A DNA stretch of 64,000 nt from a bacterium (GTDB taxonomy: Bacteria > Bacillota > Bacilli > Lactobacillales > Streptococcaceae). Positions 30,437-38,499 of this stretch are shown in pieces; position 1 is the first letter of the stretch; the number at the start of each line of letters is the position of its first letter. The notes under the pieces were generated by a model. The model was given only the letters and a program-made list of their open reading frames with translations. It was not told the origin of the DNA and searched no databases. Made by a program: the position numbers and the translations under genes. The stretch is taken from assembly GCA_905221125.1 (NCBI GenBank), contig CAJNBY010000001.1, positions 161,878-225,877 of the forward strand, in the 5' to 3' direction.

Positions 30437-31243
30437 CTATTTTTCAATGGACGCTTTAAAGGCATCCTCAATGAGTTTGTCTAATTCCCCAGAATCCTTC
30501 AACTTTTGAATAGTTTTATCGACTGCTTCTTTCAATTCCTTGCTGTCTTTTTTCATAGCGACCGCATAGGAATCATCTTGCTCTTTTTCAAAATTGAGTT
30601 CTGCGATTGCTAAATCAGGATTATTTTCCACAAATCCCTTGGCAACTGGTTCTTCAAAGATAACGGCATCCACTTGTCCTGATTTTAAATCTGTAATTAA
30701 ATTCCCATTTTTAGGCAGAGATACGAGGGATGAATTTTGTAGCAAATCTTTCGCCATCGTTTCTTGAATCGAACCTTTCTGCGCTCCGACCTTCTTCTGC
30801 GCCAAGTCGTTTACAGACTGATAAGTGGCCAAGTCAGATTTTTTGACAATGAGCTTATTTTTTGAAGTATAGTAAGGAATGGAAAAGTCGAACACCTTGC
30901 TCCGTTCATCTGTCTTAGAAACACCTGATATGGCAAGATCGGCTTTTCCTGATTGAACACTAGCCAATACATTGTCAAAACTCATGGGAGATAGTTCCAA
31001 TTCGACACCTAGTTCTGTTGCGATAGCCTTGGCTAATTCGATATCTGAACCCACAATCTGATTTTTCCCATCAACCACTTTTTGGTATTCAAATGGAGCA
31101 AAATCTGGATTAAGGGCTACAACCAATTTTCCTTTGGACTTGATGGCTTCAATTCCAGCCGATTGATTGTTACTACAAGCAAATAGTAGGGGGAGCATCA
31201 CTAAACCAAACATCGTCATCAACACCTTCTTCATCTTATTCAT
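30437..31243 (-). CDS. amino-acid substrate-binding lipoprotein (family 3), arginine operon
   Basis: 268 residues from the ATG at 31243 (AAAGGAGG upstream). Lipoprotein signal with lipobox LLFAC, then a family-3 solute-binding domain with DFAPFEYQ and [11 protein letters not shown]. Encoded first in an operon with argG and argH, so arginine, citrulline or ornithine is a likely ligand (inference). No permease or ATPase is adjacent. Confidence 0.88.
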   Translation of the reverse strand: MNKMKKVLMTMFGLVMLPLLFACSNNQSAGIEAIKSKGKLVVALNPDFAPFEYQKVVDGKNQIVGSDIELAKAIATELGVELELSPMSFDNVLASVQSGKADLAISGVSKTDERSKVFDFSIPYYTSKNKLIVKKSDLATYQSVNDLAQKKVGAQKGSIQETMAKDLLQNSSLVSLPKNGNLITDLKSGQVDAVIFEEPVAKGFVENNPDLAIAELNFEKEQDDSYAVAMKKDSKELKEAVDKTIQKLKDSGELDKLIEDAFKASIEK

Positions 31244-31283
31244 AACAAAACCTCCTTTATGTTTATTCTTTTTAGTTGTATAA

Positions 31284-31312
31284 ATAATACTCCTATCCTC
31301 ATCGTTTGTCAA
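31284..31312 (-). promoter_or_regulatory. strong sigma-A promoter of the arginine operon
   Basis: Minus strand TTGACA (31307-31312), a 17-bp spacer and TATTAT (31284-31289). A 22-bp near-perfect palindrome at 31317-31338 (arms AAATTGAAAA/TTTTCAATTT) sits just upstream of the -35 and could be an operator. Confidence 0.8.
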
Positions 31313-31343
31313 GCCTAAATTGAAAAAATTTTCAATTTGAAAC

Positions 31344-31385
31344 AAAAAAACCTAGAAATACCACATAAAAATGTCATTCCTAGGC
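31344..31385 (-). terminator. terminator of the bacteriocin-type ABC genes
   Basis: Minus strand CCTAGGAAT and GTATTTCTAGG arms with an inner ACAT/ATGT pairing, then TTTTTTTG. Confidence 0.75.
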
Positions 31386-31452
31386 GTATTTATGCTATTT
31401 CTCTCTGAAAAACATGAGTATTCAGTCAGTTAAAAGAAGCGACTGAACGAAC

Positions 31453-32094
31453 TCATTTTCCCTTGCCCAATTCAATGATACGATGACATTGTTGGGCTAC
31501 ATAAGCATCGTGGGTCACAATAATGACTGTTTTCCCCTCTCGATTCATCTCTAAGAGAAATTTCAAGACCAAATCTCTATTTTCAGGGTCCAGCGAACCT
31601 GTCGGTTCATCTGCTAAAATCAGCTGGCTGGGTTTTAAGATGGCTCTAGCAACTGCAATTCGTTGTTGTTCGCCACCAGACAACTCGGAGACCTTTTGAT
31701 GCAAAGTAGCTGGCAAACCTACTCTCTCTAAAATCTCTTCCACCTTTTTGAGCTTGTCTTTCTTGGACAATTTCACATATTTCAGCGCCAGCATGAGATT
31801 ATACTCGACCGTTTCATCATCAATCAGGGCAAAATTTTGAAACAGATAAGAGATATGTTCACGAATTATTGTTTGTGACTTGGCAGAATTAACCGCTAGA
31901 TTTGTCTGACCAAAAATCTCATACCGTCCGCTATATTCACCATCTATCAAACCTAATAAATTTAACAAGGTCGACTTACCACTACCACTCTTGCCAACAA
32001 TGGCTACCAAATCCCCCTGATCAATCCTAAGAGACAAGTGATCCAAAATCACTTTTCCCCCAATGGTTTTGGTAATATTTTCCAACTCAATCAT
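31453..32094 (-). CDS. ABC transporter ATP-binding protein, bacteriocin export/immunity type
   Basis: 213 residues. Walker A GKSGSGKSTLL near 34, signature LSGGEQQRIAVARA near 137 and Walker B ILADEPTGSLD. It belongs to the LolD/MacB-like group; the pairing with the next gene fits ABC modules associated with lactococcin-972-type bacteriocins. It overlaps the membrane gene by 4 bp and is last of the leftward cluster. Confidence 0.88.
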   Translation of the reverse strand: MIELENITKTIGGKVILDHLSLRIDQGDLVAIVGKSGSGKSTLLNLLGLIDGEYSGRYEIFGQTNLAVNSAKSQTIIREHISYLFQNFALIDDETVEYNLMLALKYVKLSKKDKLKKVEEILERVGLPATLHQKVSELSGGEQQRIAVARAILKPSQLILADEPTGSLDPENRDLVLKFLLEMNREGKTVIIVTHDAYVAQQCHRIIELGKGK

Positions 32095-34199
32095 AAGATG
32101 CCCCCTTTCAATAACTCTACTAGACTTCTTTTCTCCATCCTAGAAGCCAAGACTAGCACAAATAGTATATCCAGACATGTAAAGCCTGCAAACAGCAGGA
32201 GTGGCAAGAGCGCATGGGCAAAGAAAATCAATACTAGAAGAGGGAGACTATAGCCCAGCAAGAGCAGAACGAGGAGAGGGCGGTAGCGATCGACCAGTTT
32301 CCACCCCATAAACTTCTTGGTAATGATATCTGTTCGCTTCAATAAGAAAGTTGTTACTAGTAAGAAGTAGGAAATCATCATGCTAAGGAGACCAAACAAA
32401 GCAAAGAGTATATTAAGATTTCGAACTGCATCTCGATAAGAATCTACTTTCTCTTGTTGAATGGCTTGAATCGATGAAAATTTCAAATAATTCCCATCTG
32501 ATAATTTCTCAACTAACTCCGTAATCACTTTTTGATTTTGTTCTGTATTTTCAACTTTCATCGGGTTATTTAAACCTGTCGTTGACAAACGAGTCTTTTC
32601 TTCCCACATCATGTCTTGATCATTTACTAGACTAATGATTGGATTGTGGAGATTTTCCTTTCGCTCATTGTTATAAGGGAAGAAAGACCAATCTCCTTCA
32701 TAGTAGGCAATTTCTACATCCATATCTTCTATTGTTTGCTTTTGCTGATCTTCATACCTCAGAGAAAGATAGGCGATGGATTTTCCCAAGAACTGATTCT
32801 TGCCTTCTTGTCCTTTATCACTGGCTGGCAACAAGATCACCTTTTTAGTGCCGATATCAGGTAGCTTAAAGCCCTGACTTTCTAAAAATTGACGGTTTGC
32901 ATAGTAAACATCTACCTTATCAGGCAGTTGGTACTGCTGTACTTGTTCAGCTTTGATGACTGGTTTGATAGGAAGACTCGCACCTCGCACATAGTTTACT
33001 TGTGTTTTTGCTAGCAAGTCTTGATAAAATTGGTAGAAATAATCTGTAGATTTCCCTGAACCTGCTAGCTCTTCTTGCCACAGGTTATCATTGAGTTTGA
33101 AGGTTTCTAAGGTCAGGTAATTACCTTGGCTTACCCACTGTTGCTGATAAGCAAGTTCTTTGTTTTCTTGTTCTAAACTTCTGCCCACCCCAATCAGTAA
33201 GGCCGTCAGTAAAATAGTTGTCCCTATTTTCATCACATAATTGAAGATGAGACCAAGTTTGACAGATGAAAAACCTTTCAACATGGAACTGACTGTCATT
33301 TTCTGAATCATCAGGTAGGTCAGCCAACTGATGAACAAATACAACTGTAAAAGCAGAAATTGGGATAAGAGTAAACTTGGGAACAAAAGTTTTGGTCTAT
33401 AGTCCAGCACTAAAAATAGTCCTAAGTCAATAATAAGACTTCCACCCAAGAGAAGATAAAAATTAGTCTTTACAAAACCAGCTAAAATCGCCCTGCTTTG
33501 AAAACCAAGTAACTTTTGAACCCCCACTCGTTTCATCTCCATCATCGGCTGATAAACTGTCATTAAAATCACAAGCAAGATTGCCATGATAAAGATAATG
33601 ATAGATAGTAACAAATCTTGATTTAGCACTCCAACCTGACTTCGGTAAGTGGGTTCTAATAAAATCGTCTTATCTATCTGGAAAAAATCACTCCACTTTT
33701 GTAGAATGGTATCGCGATCTATCTCTTTGCTGGAGGTAATCATGTAGCGTCCATTTACAGTATGGGATTTATCCTCAATATAGGATTGGAAGGTCTGGAG
33801 TCGAATATGTTTCACCTTTAAAAAGGTGGGAATGGTTCCTAGATTATTGGGAAGGTCCTGGTTGCTGTAGACTCCCTTCTCATTCTTTGAAAAATCAAGA
33901 GAAGTCAGACCGAACTCCTGATAGGGGAAGGTTTCCTTATCAAAAACACCAGCCTTGACGGCCTCATCGCCATTATCTACTTTGATAATAGAGACCTTGT
34001 CTTGACTTGCAACCTCTTCAAAAAACTGGAGAATAGTTTCTGTAGGTTTAGTGACATCTTTCAAGTACAAGTCAAATGAATAAGCTGTCTTGCCCATCTC
34101 CTGAATCCGCACTATTTCTCGTGTAACATTTACATTCAGGACAAAAAACGTAGTACACAGCAAGAGCAGGAGCATACAAAGATGACTGATTTTTTTCAT
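32091..34199 (-). CDS. bacteriocin-associated ABC membrane protein (7-TM type)
   Basis: 702 residues from the ATG at 34199, which has GGGAGG upstream. An N-terminal membrane segment (about 3-22), a soluble extracellular domain, then three membrane segments (about 190-330), a second extracellular domain (about 350-570) and further segments near the C-terminus. This is the layout of the bacteriocin-associated integral membrane family (bact_immun_7tm) that pairs with the downstream ATPase. It probably exports the bacteriocin or protects the producer; which of the two is not decided by sequence. Confidence 0.82.
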   Translation of the reverse strand: MKKISHLCMLLLLLCTTFFVLNVNVTREIVRIQEMGKTAYSFDLYLKDVTKPTETILQFFEEVASQDKVSIIKVDNGDEAVKAGVFDKETFPYQEFGLTSLDFSKNEKGVYSNQDLPNNLGTIPTFLKVKHIRLQTFQSYIEDKSHTVNGRYMITSSKEIDRDTILQKWSDFFQIDKTILLEPTYRSQVGVLNQDLLLSIIIFIMAILLVILMTVYQPMMEMKRVGVQKLLGFQSRAILAGFVKTNFYLLLGGSLIIDLGLFLVLDYRPKLLFPSLLLSQFLLLQLYLFISWLTYLMIQKMTVSSMLKGFSSVKLGLIFNYVMKIGTTILLTALLIGVGRSLEQENKELAYQQQWVSQGNYLTLETFKLNDNLWQEELAGSGKSTDYFYQFYQDLLAKTQVNYVRGASLPIKPVIKAEQVQQYQLPDKVDVYYANRQFLESQGFKLPDIGTKKVILLPASDKGQEGKNQFLGKSIAYLSLRYEDQQKQTIEDMDVEIAYYEGDWSFFPYNNERKENLHNPIISLVNDQDMMWEEKTRLSTTGLNNPMKVENTEQNQKVITELVEKLSDGNYLKFSSIQAIQQEKVDSYRDAVRNLNILFALFGLLSMMISYFLLVTTFLLKRTDIITKKFMGWKLVDRYRPLLVLLLLGYSLPLLVLIFFAHALLPLLLFAGFTCLDILFVLVLASRMEKRSLVELLKGGIL

Positions 34200-34254
34200 A
34201 GAGATACCTCCCGTGAAGAGACGAAACTGGAAAAAAACTAACTTTCCAATAAAG

Positions 34255-34308
34255 CCACACAGTGATTCTCTCAGCTTAATTGTGTTCAAGGCTGAAAACA
34301 CTGTGTGG
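34255..34308. terminator. strong hairpin within the bacteriocin cluster (terminator or attenuator)
   Basis: A perfect 10-bp stem CCACACAGTG/CACTGTGTGG with an inner TCAGC/GCTGA pairing. The better T-run is on the plus strand (TTTTTG), whereas the genes run on the minus strand, where the tail is CTTTATT. It may attenuate read-through from the DUF gene into the exporter gene. Confidence 0.5.
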
Positions 34309-34349
34309 TTTTTGAATGTTTAGAGGTTAGTTTTTTGAGCAATCGTCTA

Positions 34350-34937
34350 TCAAAATGTCCGTTTATCTGTCAATAACCCGAGAAAATCTTGTCGTTTCAA
34401 GTCGGAGAAGTGTTTGGTAGAAAGACTTCCTTTTTGAAGTCCATCATCTCTAACCTGCAAATAATAGCTATGTTGGCTTGTTTTAATTGTCAAAAAATCG
34501 CCAAATATAAAAACTCTTTTCCAGTTGCGAATCTCAAATTCTTTCATCTCTGATTTTGGAATGCGGATAAGTCCTTGTCGCAAATCACGATGGTGCTCAC
34601 TTGTGAAAGTCATCCCATTCCCAAGATTTCTTATCAGTAGTTCATCTGGAGTCACCATCACCAGCGCTATTTTAGTTAAGAAAATTTCAACTGTTGGTGG
34701 TAAAATCGCCAAATTAAACCAGGGATGTAGGTAGCGATAGGCTAAGAAATAATGAGGCTCCTCACCCAATCCTAGTTGTTTATATAATGTCTTAACCTCA
34801 CTGTCTAATCTCGCTTCAAAAGACACATCCGAATGCTCTTCTTCCTTCTTCTGATTAAAATAACGCATCCAGACTAGAAAACCTATAAAGACTATAATAA
34901 ATATTCCTGATAAGAGATATTTTACATTGTAGTTCAT
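34350..34937 (-). CDS. membrane-anchored protein of unknown function in the bacteriocin cluster
   Basis: 195 residues from the ATG at 34937, seven bases after AGGAGG; a GTG three bases earlier is the alternative. One N-terminal membrane segment (about 7-25) precedes a cytoplasmic domain of about 165 residues, with a charged segment and beta-rich pattern. I recognise no family. It lies between the bacteriocin-like gene and the ABC genes in the same direction, so a role in immunity or export assistance is possible but unproven. Confidence 0.72.
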   Translation of the reverse strand: MNYNVKYLLSGIFIIVFIGFLVWMRYFNQKKEEEHSDVSFEARLDSEVKTLYKQLGLGEEPHYFLAYRYLHPWFNLAILPPTVEIFLTKIALVMVTPDELLIRNLGNGMTFTSEHHRDLRQGLIRIPKSEMKEFEIRNWKRVFIFGDFLTIKTSQHSYYLQVRDDGLQKGSLSTKHFSDLKRQDFLGLLTDKRTF

Positions 34938-34997
34938 CACTTAACCTCCTGATTCACGACTTAATCTAACCAACATAGGGTAGGGATAACTTATATC

Positions 34998-35101
34998 ATA
35001 GTATATTGAAATTAGAACAAGACGTATTGCTTTTTAGAGAATAGCTAAAAAGCAATACGAATATCTTAATTATGTTGTCTCTTCCTAATTCAATCTACTA
35101 T
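34998..35101. repeat. 104-bp MITE-like element with terminal inverted repeats
   Basis: The ends ATAGTATATTGAA and TTCAATCTACTAT are inverted repeats (extending to about 20 bp with mismatches). The centre is a perfect 15-bp hairpin CGTATTGCTTTTTAG with its complement at 35023-35059. It resembles a short repeat common in mitis-group genomes as I remember them. It splits the bacteriocin-like gene from the downstream cluster genes. Confidence 0.75.
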
Positions 35102-35127
35102 AAAATACTTTTCCTACTATATGCGAA

Positions 35128-35697
35128 CTAAGTTCCCCAACAAGAGATAGCATTTAATGCTACTCCTGCTACAACAACAGCTACATTAAATTTAGCTAAT
35201 TGAGATGGTTTTAATACTGATGCAGCAATATCTTTTATTATATCAACCGCTTTTCCATAATTATGAGACACCAAAGCATTTGTTAATATTTCTATCATAT
35301 TTCTACCTTGCAGTGCATCCCATATAATTCCACCAAATGGTACGGAATTTATGACTACACAAGCCGCATATGCTCCTAAATCACGAGTCATACTTGGCAA
35401 TACATAATTTTCAAAAATAAACTTCCCTTCTAAGCCGATATCTCCTGGTAGTTCTGCCCTTGCTTTTAGAGCATAGAAATCAGTTATAACGTATCTCTTT
35501 GTAGCCAAATCAACATGTCCAGCTTCCTCTAAATAGAATTTCAAGCTTTCAATCGCCTGTTCTGTCTGCTCTTGTTCGCTCAAGACAGCAGTTTGTCTTG
35601 TTGCTGTTTCAGACGCATAAATGCTATTTCCGACAGAGAAGAGCAATCCAAATATCATAATGAAAACCATACTTACTTTAATTAATTTATGAGTCAT
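35128..35697 (-). CDS. secreted bacteriocin-like protein (streptococcin-type candidate)
   Basis: 189 residues. A Sec signal peptide (hydrophobic 8-24, likely cleavage near residue 29 after IYAS) precedes an acidic helical region (about 40-95). Then come two hydrophobic Gly/Ala/Val stretches, one around ACVVINSVPFGGIIWDAL and one at the C-terminus, which ends in NAISCWGT. Two cysteines remain in the mature part. I remember a pneumococcal gene at this position annotated as a putative bacteriocin. It lacks a double-glycine leader and lantibiotic features. It is followed by bacteriocin-type ABC genes, which supports the call; activity is unproven. Confidence 0.68.
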   Translation of the reverse strand: MTHKLIKVSMVFIMIFGLLFSVGNSIYASETATRQTAVLSEQEQTEQAIESLKFYLEEAGHVDLATKRYVITDFYALKARAELPGDIGLEGKFIFENYVLPSMTRDLGAYAACVVINSVPFGGIIWDALQGRNMIEILTNALVSHNYGKAVDIIKDIAASVLKPSQLAKFNVAVVVAGVALNAISCWGT

Positions 35698-35811
35698 TTT
35701 ACTTCTCCTATTTAAGCTTACAAAAATAAAATCCTTCGGTTATCAATATATGAAACAATAAACCTTATAGTCCATTGGACTCACCTTCCTTTCTTTTACT
35801 TAATCAAAATT

Positions 35812-35889
35812 TTATAAGAGCCATCCCCAAGGGAAGAAAATAGCCATCCATAACATAAATAACAACAGACGATATACTTTTTTATACAT
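35812..35889 (-). CDS. 25-residue peptide with C-terminal Trp-Gly-Trp motif, candidate pheromone precursor
   Basis: An ATG at 35889 with AAGGAGG nine bases upstream opens a 25-codon frame ending TAA at 35812. The product starts MYKKVYRLL, has a hydrophobic middle and ends FFPWGWLL. Basic N-terminus, hydrophobic core and a WxW C-terminus are the features of short hydrophobic peptides that signal to Rgg regulators such as RtgR. It is divergent from the Rgg-type gene at 36072 and lies upstream of the bacteriocin-like gene in the same direction, the standard layout for such pairs. The pheromone role is inferred. Confidence 0.7.
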   Translation of the reverse strand: MYKKVYRLLLFMLWMAIFFPWGWLL

Positions 35890-35952
35890 TTGATACCTCC
35901 TTAGTACTTCATCATCTTGATTGTAAAATACAATATACCTTGTCGTAAAATT

Positions 35953-35968
35953 TGTTAACCTTTTTCAC
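35953..35968. promoter_or_regulatory. candidate operator, copy 1 (peptide-gene side)
   Basis: The 16-bp sequence TGTTAACCTTTTTCAC recurs with one mismatch at 36041. This copy lies 64 bp upstream of the peptide gene start, in promoter position. Confidence 0.5.
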
Positions 35969-36040
35969 AAATTTATTTTAGATTTCTTTTCTACTTTTTA
36001 TATTACTATGATACAATATTTTTAATCAGTTTCAATTTAT

Positions 36041-36056
36041 TGTTAACTTTTTTCAC
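36041..36056. promoter_or_regulatory. candidate operator, copy 2 (regulator side)
   Basis: TGTTAACTTTTTTCAC lies between the extended -10 (TGATACAAT at 36009-36017) and the ribosome binding site of the Rgg-type gene, a good place for autoregulation. Same orientation as copy 1. Confidence 0.5.
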
Positions 36057-36071
36057 GAAAAGGAGGAAATC

Positions 36072-36938
36072 ATGCGCTACGATTTTGGAAATGTTTATAA
36101 AGAAATACGTGAGTCAAAAGGTTTGACCCAAGAAGAGGTCTGTGGAAATGTTCTCTCAAGAACCAGCCTATCAAAGATTGAAAGTGGTAAGGCAACTCCT
36201 AAATATGAAAATATGGAGTTTCTTCTCCGTCAAATCAATATGAGTTTTGAAGAGTTTGACTATATTTGCCATCTCTACCACCCAAGTGAACGATCAACTA
36301 TCATGCAGACTTTTCTAAAAATGGCTTCTATTAGTGGTACGAGCGACTTAAGTAAATTACTCAAAAAATGTCAACATTATCTAAAAACACATCATGATTT
36401 CCCCATCCAGCAGTTACAAGATATGCTCGAAATCGTTATCTACATCCGTGAAAATGGGATAGAAAAATTGTCAAGTAAGGTTGACAACATTGTAAATAGA
36501 TTATGGGATAAGATTGAGAAACAAGATACTTGGTATGAGAGCGACCTCAAAGTCCTTAATACCATTCTCTTTGCTTTTCCTATAGAGTATATTCATCAGA
36601 TTACCGGAAAAATTCTCGAACGACTAGAGGTTTATAAACACTATAGTTCTATCTTTCAGCTTCGTATGATGTTACTTCTGAATCTCTCAACTCTTTATCT
36701 TTACAATGGTGATAAGTTGCTTTGCAAACAGCTTTGCTACACTCTCTTAGAGGAGGCAAAAGCAAGCAAACAGTATGATACACTTGCGTTTGCCTATATT
36801 CGTATCGGCATTTGTGTTAATGATGCTCAGTTAATAGAGAATGGACTCTCCTTAGCTAAACTAGTAGAAGATGAACACTTACTAACAGAGCTAGAGCGTG
36901 AAGTTAACATCTTTGTAAACAAAAAAGAAAGCCATTGA
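36072..36938 (+). CDS. Rgg/PlcR-type peptide-responsive regulator
   Basis: 288 residues. An N-terminal XRE helix-turn-helix (about 8-60; SKGLTQEEVCGNVLSRTSLSKIE) is followed by an all-helical repeat domain, as in Rgg, PlcR and RtgR-like proteins that bind imported peptides. AAAGGAGG precedes the ATG. It is divergent from a WxW peptide gene and a bacteriocin-like gene, which are its probable targets. Peptide import would go through the Ami/Opp permease, encoded elsewhere. Confidence 0.86.
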   Translation: MRYDFGNVYKEIRESKGLTQEEVCGNVLSRTSLSKIESGKATPKYENMEFLLRQINMSFEEFDYICHLYHPSERSTIMQTFLKMASISGTSDLSKLLKKCQHYLKTHHDFPIQQLQDMLEIVIYIRENGIEKLSSKVDNIVNRLWDKIEKQDTWYESDLKVLNTILFAFPIEYIHQITGKILERLEVYKHYSSIFQLRMMLLLNLSTLYLYNGDKLLCKQLCYTLLEEAKASKQYDTLAFAYIRIGICVNDAQLIENGLSLAKLVEDEHLLTELEREVNIFVNKKESH

Positions 36939-36959
36939 GACTTCCTTTTCTATATTTTC

Positions 36960-37580
36960 TTAATACCAGCCGTTATTAAGCCAAAAGTTTTTAGCGGCTG
37001 TCCATGAACCGTAACGTCCTGCAACATAGGCATCTGCTACACGTTCTTGGTTTTCAGCTGAGTAGTCACCGTTCAAGTATGAATCTGTCAATTGGTAGCG
37101 TCCGATGTAACGTCCGTTTGTAGCTGTGTAGCTACCGCCTGATTCTTTTTGTGCAATCCATTCTTTAGCTTCTGCTTCAGATCCGCTTACAGTTGTAGCA
37201 ACTGTTTCTTCTGCTACTGTTTCGCTTACTGCTGGGGCTGCTTCCTCTACCTCTGTAGTTTCTGCCACTGTAGCTGAAACAGCTTCATCTTGGGCAGCTG
37301 GTGCTTCATAAGTCGTTGAAGCTGGTGCTACTGGCGCTGCTGGACCGTCAATAACCAACTCTTGACCAACATAAATCATATGGATATTGTCAATGTGATT
37401 GTTTTCTGCCAATTTCTCAACAGTTGTGTTGTGAGTTTCAGCGATTTCTGAAAGTGTATCACCTTCTTTAACAGTGTAAGTTGATGATTCTTGAGCAGCT
37501 ACAAATGATGGAGCAAATACTGCAAACAAGGCAGCTACTCCTGCAAGAGTTGTTTTAATCTTTTTAGTTGTTGATTTCAT
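36960..37580 (-). CDS. secreted LysM-domain cell-wall protein
   Basis: 206 residues: signal peptide (about 1-29), one LysM domain (about 33-77, YTVKEGDTLSEIAETHN), an acidic Ala/Thr/Val/Glu-rich linker (about 80-135) and a C-terminal domain (about 138-206) with AKEWIAQKESGGSY and GRYQLTDSYL, resembling a lysozyme/transglycosylase-like fold. It would bind peptidoglycan and may cleave it. I recall the pneumococcal homologue as part of the WalRK (VicRK) regulon; I could not identify a convincing WalR box here. Confidence 0.88.
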   Translation of the reverse strand: MKSTTKKIKTTLAGVAALFAVFAPSFVAAQESSTYTVKEGDTLSEIAETHNTTVEKLAENNHIDNIHMIYVGQELVIDGPAAPVAPASTTYEAPAAQDEAVSATVAETTEVEEAAPAVSETVAEETVATTVSGSEAEAKEWIAQKESGGSYTATNGRYIGRYQLTDSYLNGDYSAENQERVADAYVAGRYGSWTAAKNFWLNNGWY

Positions 37581-37783
37581 ATTCGAAAATTCTCCTTCTT
37601 TCTATAGTACTATCATACCCTTTAAATATTACTGTTTCTTGACACTTTTATGTAGAAATATTACAAAATTATTTTTTATTTCCCTAAATAAGCTATTTTT
37701 GTCATAAAAGATACTATTTTTATGCTATTTGTAGTGTAAAAAGGTTTTCATCCACAATTAAAGCCAAGACCTTCATTCTTTGA

Positions 37784-37789
37784 TATAAT
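37784..37789 (+). promoter_or_regulatory. extended -10 promoter for sdaAB-sdaAA
   Basis: TGATATAAT with a perfect TATAAT hexamer, 31 bp before the start codon. Confidence 0.65.
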
Positions 37790-37819
37790 AGAGATAAGAA
37801 TTTTTATAAGGGGAAACTG

Positions 37820-38491
37820 ATGAAATCACTTCGTTTTCAATCTGTCTTTGATATCATCGGACCAGTTATGATTGGCCCATCTAGTAGCCATACCGCTGGT
37901 GCTGTTCGTATTGGGAAGATTGTCTCTTCCATTTTTGATGATACTCCGACAGAAGTCGAATTCCAACTTTTTAACTCATTTGCCAAAACTTATCGTGGTC
38001 ACGGGACAGACCTAGCCCTTGTTGCAGGTATCTTGGGCATGGATACAGATGATCCTGAAATTCCAAACAGTCTGGAGATTGCCCACAAGCGTGGCATCAA
38101 GATTGTCTGGACCATTCAGAAAGACAGCAATGCTCCGCATCCTAATACCACTAAAATTACCGTCAAAAATGCTCACAAGACCATCAGCGTGACTGGTATT
38201 TCTATCGGTGGAGGAAATATTCAGGTAACCGAACTCAATGGCTTTGCCGTCTCTCTCAATATGAATACACCGACTATCATCATTGTTCATCAAGATATTC
38301 CAGGTATGATTGCCCTCGTAACGGAGGCCCTTTCACGCTATGGTATCAATATCGCCCAGATGAATGTTACTCGTGAAAAAGCTGGTGAAAAAGCTATTAT
38401 GATTATCGAAGTTGACAGTCGCAACTGTGATGAGGCCATCGAAAAAATTCGAAAAATCCCTCATCTCCACAATGTCAATTTCTTTAAATAG
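37820..38491 (+). CDS. sdaAB: L-serine dehydratase beta subunit
   Basis: 223 residues: an N-terminal domain with GPVMIGPSSSHTAGAVRIG near 16 and a C-terminal ACT domain (about 148-220). With SdaAA it forms the iron-sulphur L-serine ammonia-lyase that gives pyruvate and ammonia. Followed by sdaAA after 8 bp. Confidence 0.95.
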   Translation: MKSLRFQSVFDIIGPVMIGPSSSHTAGAVRIGKIVSSIFDDTPTEVEFQLFNSFAKTYRGHGTDLALVAGILGMDTDDPEIPNSLEIAHKRGIKIVWTIQKDSNAPHPNTTKITVKNAHKTISVTGISIGGGNIQVTELNGFAVSLNMNTPTIIIVHQDIPGMIALVTEALSRYGINIAQMNVTREKAGEKAIMIIEVDSRNCDEAIEKIRKIPHLHNVNFFK

Positions 38492-38499
38492 GAGGAAGC

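Noticed and set aside
35743..35775. Ten-residue frame starting MDYKVYC with AAGGAAGG upstream, between the WxW peptide and the bacteriocin-like gene
   Set aside because: Very short and without recognisable features; the ribosome binding site could be fortuitous. Not listed as a gene.
37581..37760. WalR box upstream of the LysM gene
   Set aside because: TGTAAT occurs once, but the second half-site at the required spacing is missing.
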